From: JASHVB01 sp049522565
GTDB taxonomy: Bacteria; Pseudomonadota; Alphaproteobacteria; Acetobacterales; Acetobacteraceae
Direction: 5' to 3'
Assembly (NCBI GenBank): GCA_049522565.1
Contig: JBEKNT010000129.1
Coordinates: 1 to 15,900, forward strand
DNA length: 15,900 nt
A program made the position numbers and the translations under genes. The first letter of the stretch is position 1, and every line of letters begins with the position of its first letter. Below, piece after piece: positions 15,486 to 15,900 of this stretch. The notes beneath the pieces were generated by a model, which did not search any database, was not told where the DNA came from, and saw nothing but the letters and a program-made list of their open reading frames with translations.

Positions 15486-15900
15486 GATGCTGCCTCCGTG
15501 CTGCGCAGTGATTGCGCGAGCCTTGCGAGGCCGCGCAACGGCACGTCGATCCAGGTGGGGCGGTTCGCGGCCTCGTAGGCGATTTCATACGCGGCCTTCT
15601 CCAGCAGGAACAGATCGAGCAAGGCCCGGTCGGCGGCGGACCCGGCGGAGCCTGCCGCGGTGCGGTAACCGGCGAGGAAGGATTCGGTTGCGCGTGCCAC
15701 GAAGCTCTCCAGGAACGCCGCCCGTCGTGGCTCAGGCAGATGCGCATGGCTTTCGCGGCTTTTGCGGTCCACCACCGCGGCGGCGTAGTCGAACGAACGC
15801 AGCATGCCGGCGACGTCGCGGAACGGACTGTTCTTGGCGCGGCGCGCCGCCACCGGCTTGGCCGGCTCGCCCTCGAAGTCGATGATATAAACGTCGCCAT
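15482..15900 (-). CDS. treS: Maltokinase C-terminal domain, probably of a TreS-maltokinase fusion (partial, 5' end outside window)
   Basis: Only the last 138 residues are visible, reading in frame from 15898. DVYIIDFEGEPAKP is the metal-binding DFEGEP motif of maltokinases (Pep2/Mak), and RRAKNSPFRDVAGMLRSFDYAAA is the conserved helix that follows. TDDxx-type TreS sequence would lie upstream, outside the window. In many alphaproteobacteria this kinase domain is fused to trehalose synthase, which interconverts maltose and trehalose, so maltose can be phosphorylated as it forms. The fusion is inferred from the gene order; a stand-alone maltokinase is possible. The last codons overlap the glgB start (GTGA). 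Confidence 0.85.
   Translation of the reverse strand, partial: GDVYIIDFEGEPAKPVAARRAKNSPFRDVAGMLRSFDYAAAVVDRKSRESHAHLPEPRRAAFLESFVARATESFLAGYRTAAGSAGSAADRALLDLFLLEKAAYEIAYEAANRPTWIDVPLRGLARLAQSLRSTEAAS

Overview
The window is GC-rich bacterial chromosome: GC-biased third positions, open reading frames in almost every frame, and several GTG starts. Gene content and order suggest a high-GC alphaproteobacterium, possibly Acetobacteraceae or another Rhodospirillales member. That placement is an inference, because no rRNA or other marker is present.

Positions about 4270-15900 hold one minus-strand block of alpha-glucan and trehalose genes. In transcription order, from high to low coordinates, they are the 3' end of a trehalose synthase/maltokinase-type gene (treS-mak, cut by the window edge), glgB (branching enzyme), glgX (debranching enzyme), treZ (maltooligosyltrehalose trehalohydrolase), malQ (4-alpha-glucanotransferase) and treY (maltooligosyltrehalose synthase). 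All five complete enzymes keep their catalytic Asp/Glu/Asp sets. The genes fit a cycle: maltokinase makes maltose 1-phosphate, which a GlgE outside the window would polymerise. GlgB branches the glucan, GlgX trims it, MalQ rearranges the short chains, and TreY plus TreZ convert them to free trehalose, which TreS can return to maltose. Three junctions overlap by 2-4 nt (treS/glgB, treZ/malQ, malQ/treY). Three junctions carry palindromic elements (glgB/glgX, glgX/treZ, malQ/treY). Two of these elements run into the 5' ends of treZ and treY, so those two starts are uncertain.

After treY, on the same strand, comes a small secreted Gly/Ala/Ser/Thr-rich protein of unknown function (3685-4185). The 371-base gap 3314-3684 contains a strong rho-independent terminator pointing along the plus strand with no gene in front of it (a possible small RNA), three phased AACCAA motifs and possible promoters. 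Positions 1919-3313 (minus) encode a class III PLP-dependent aminotransferase. At the left end, surE (plus, 987-1763) and a COG3618-type amidohydrolase (minus, 58-864) are divergent. The first 52 bases hold an imperfect direct repeat.

I see no rRNA, tRNA, CRISPR array, insertion sequence or phage gene. Most of the window is well-known central carbohydrate metabolism. The unusual material lies in the intercistronic palindromes and the 3.3-3.7 kb gap.
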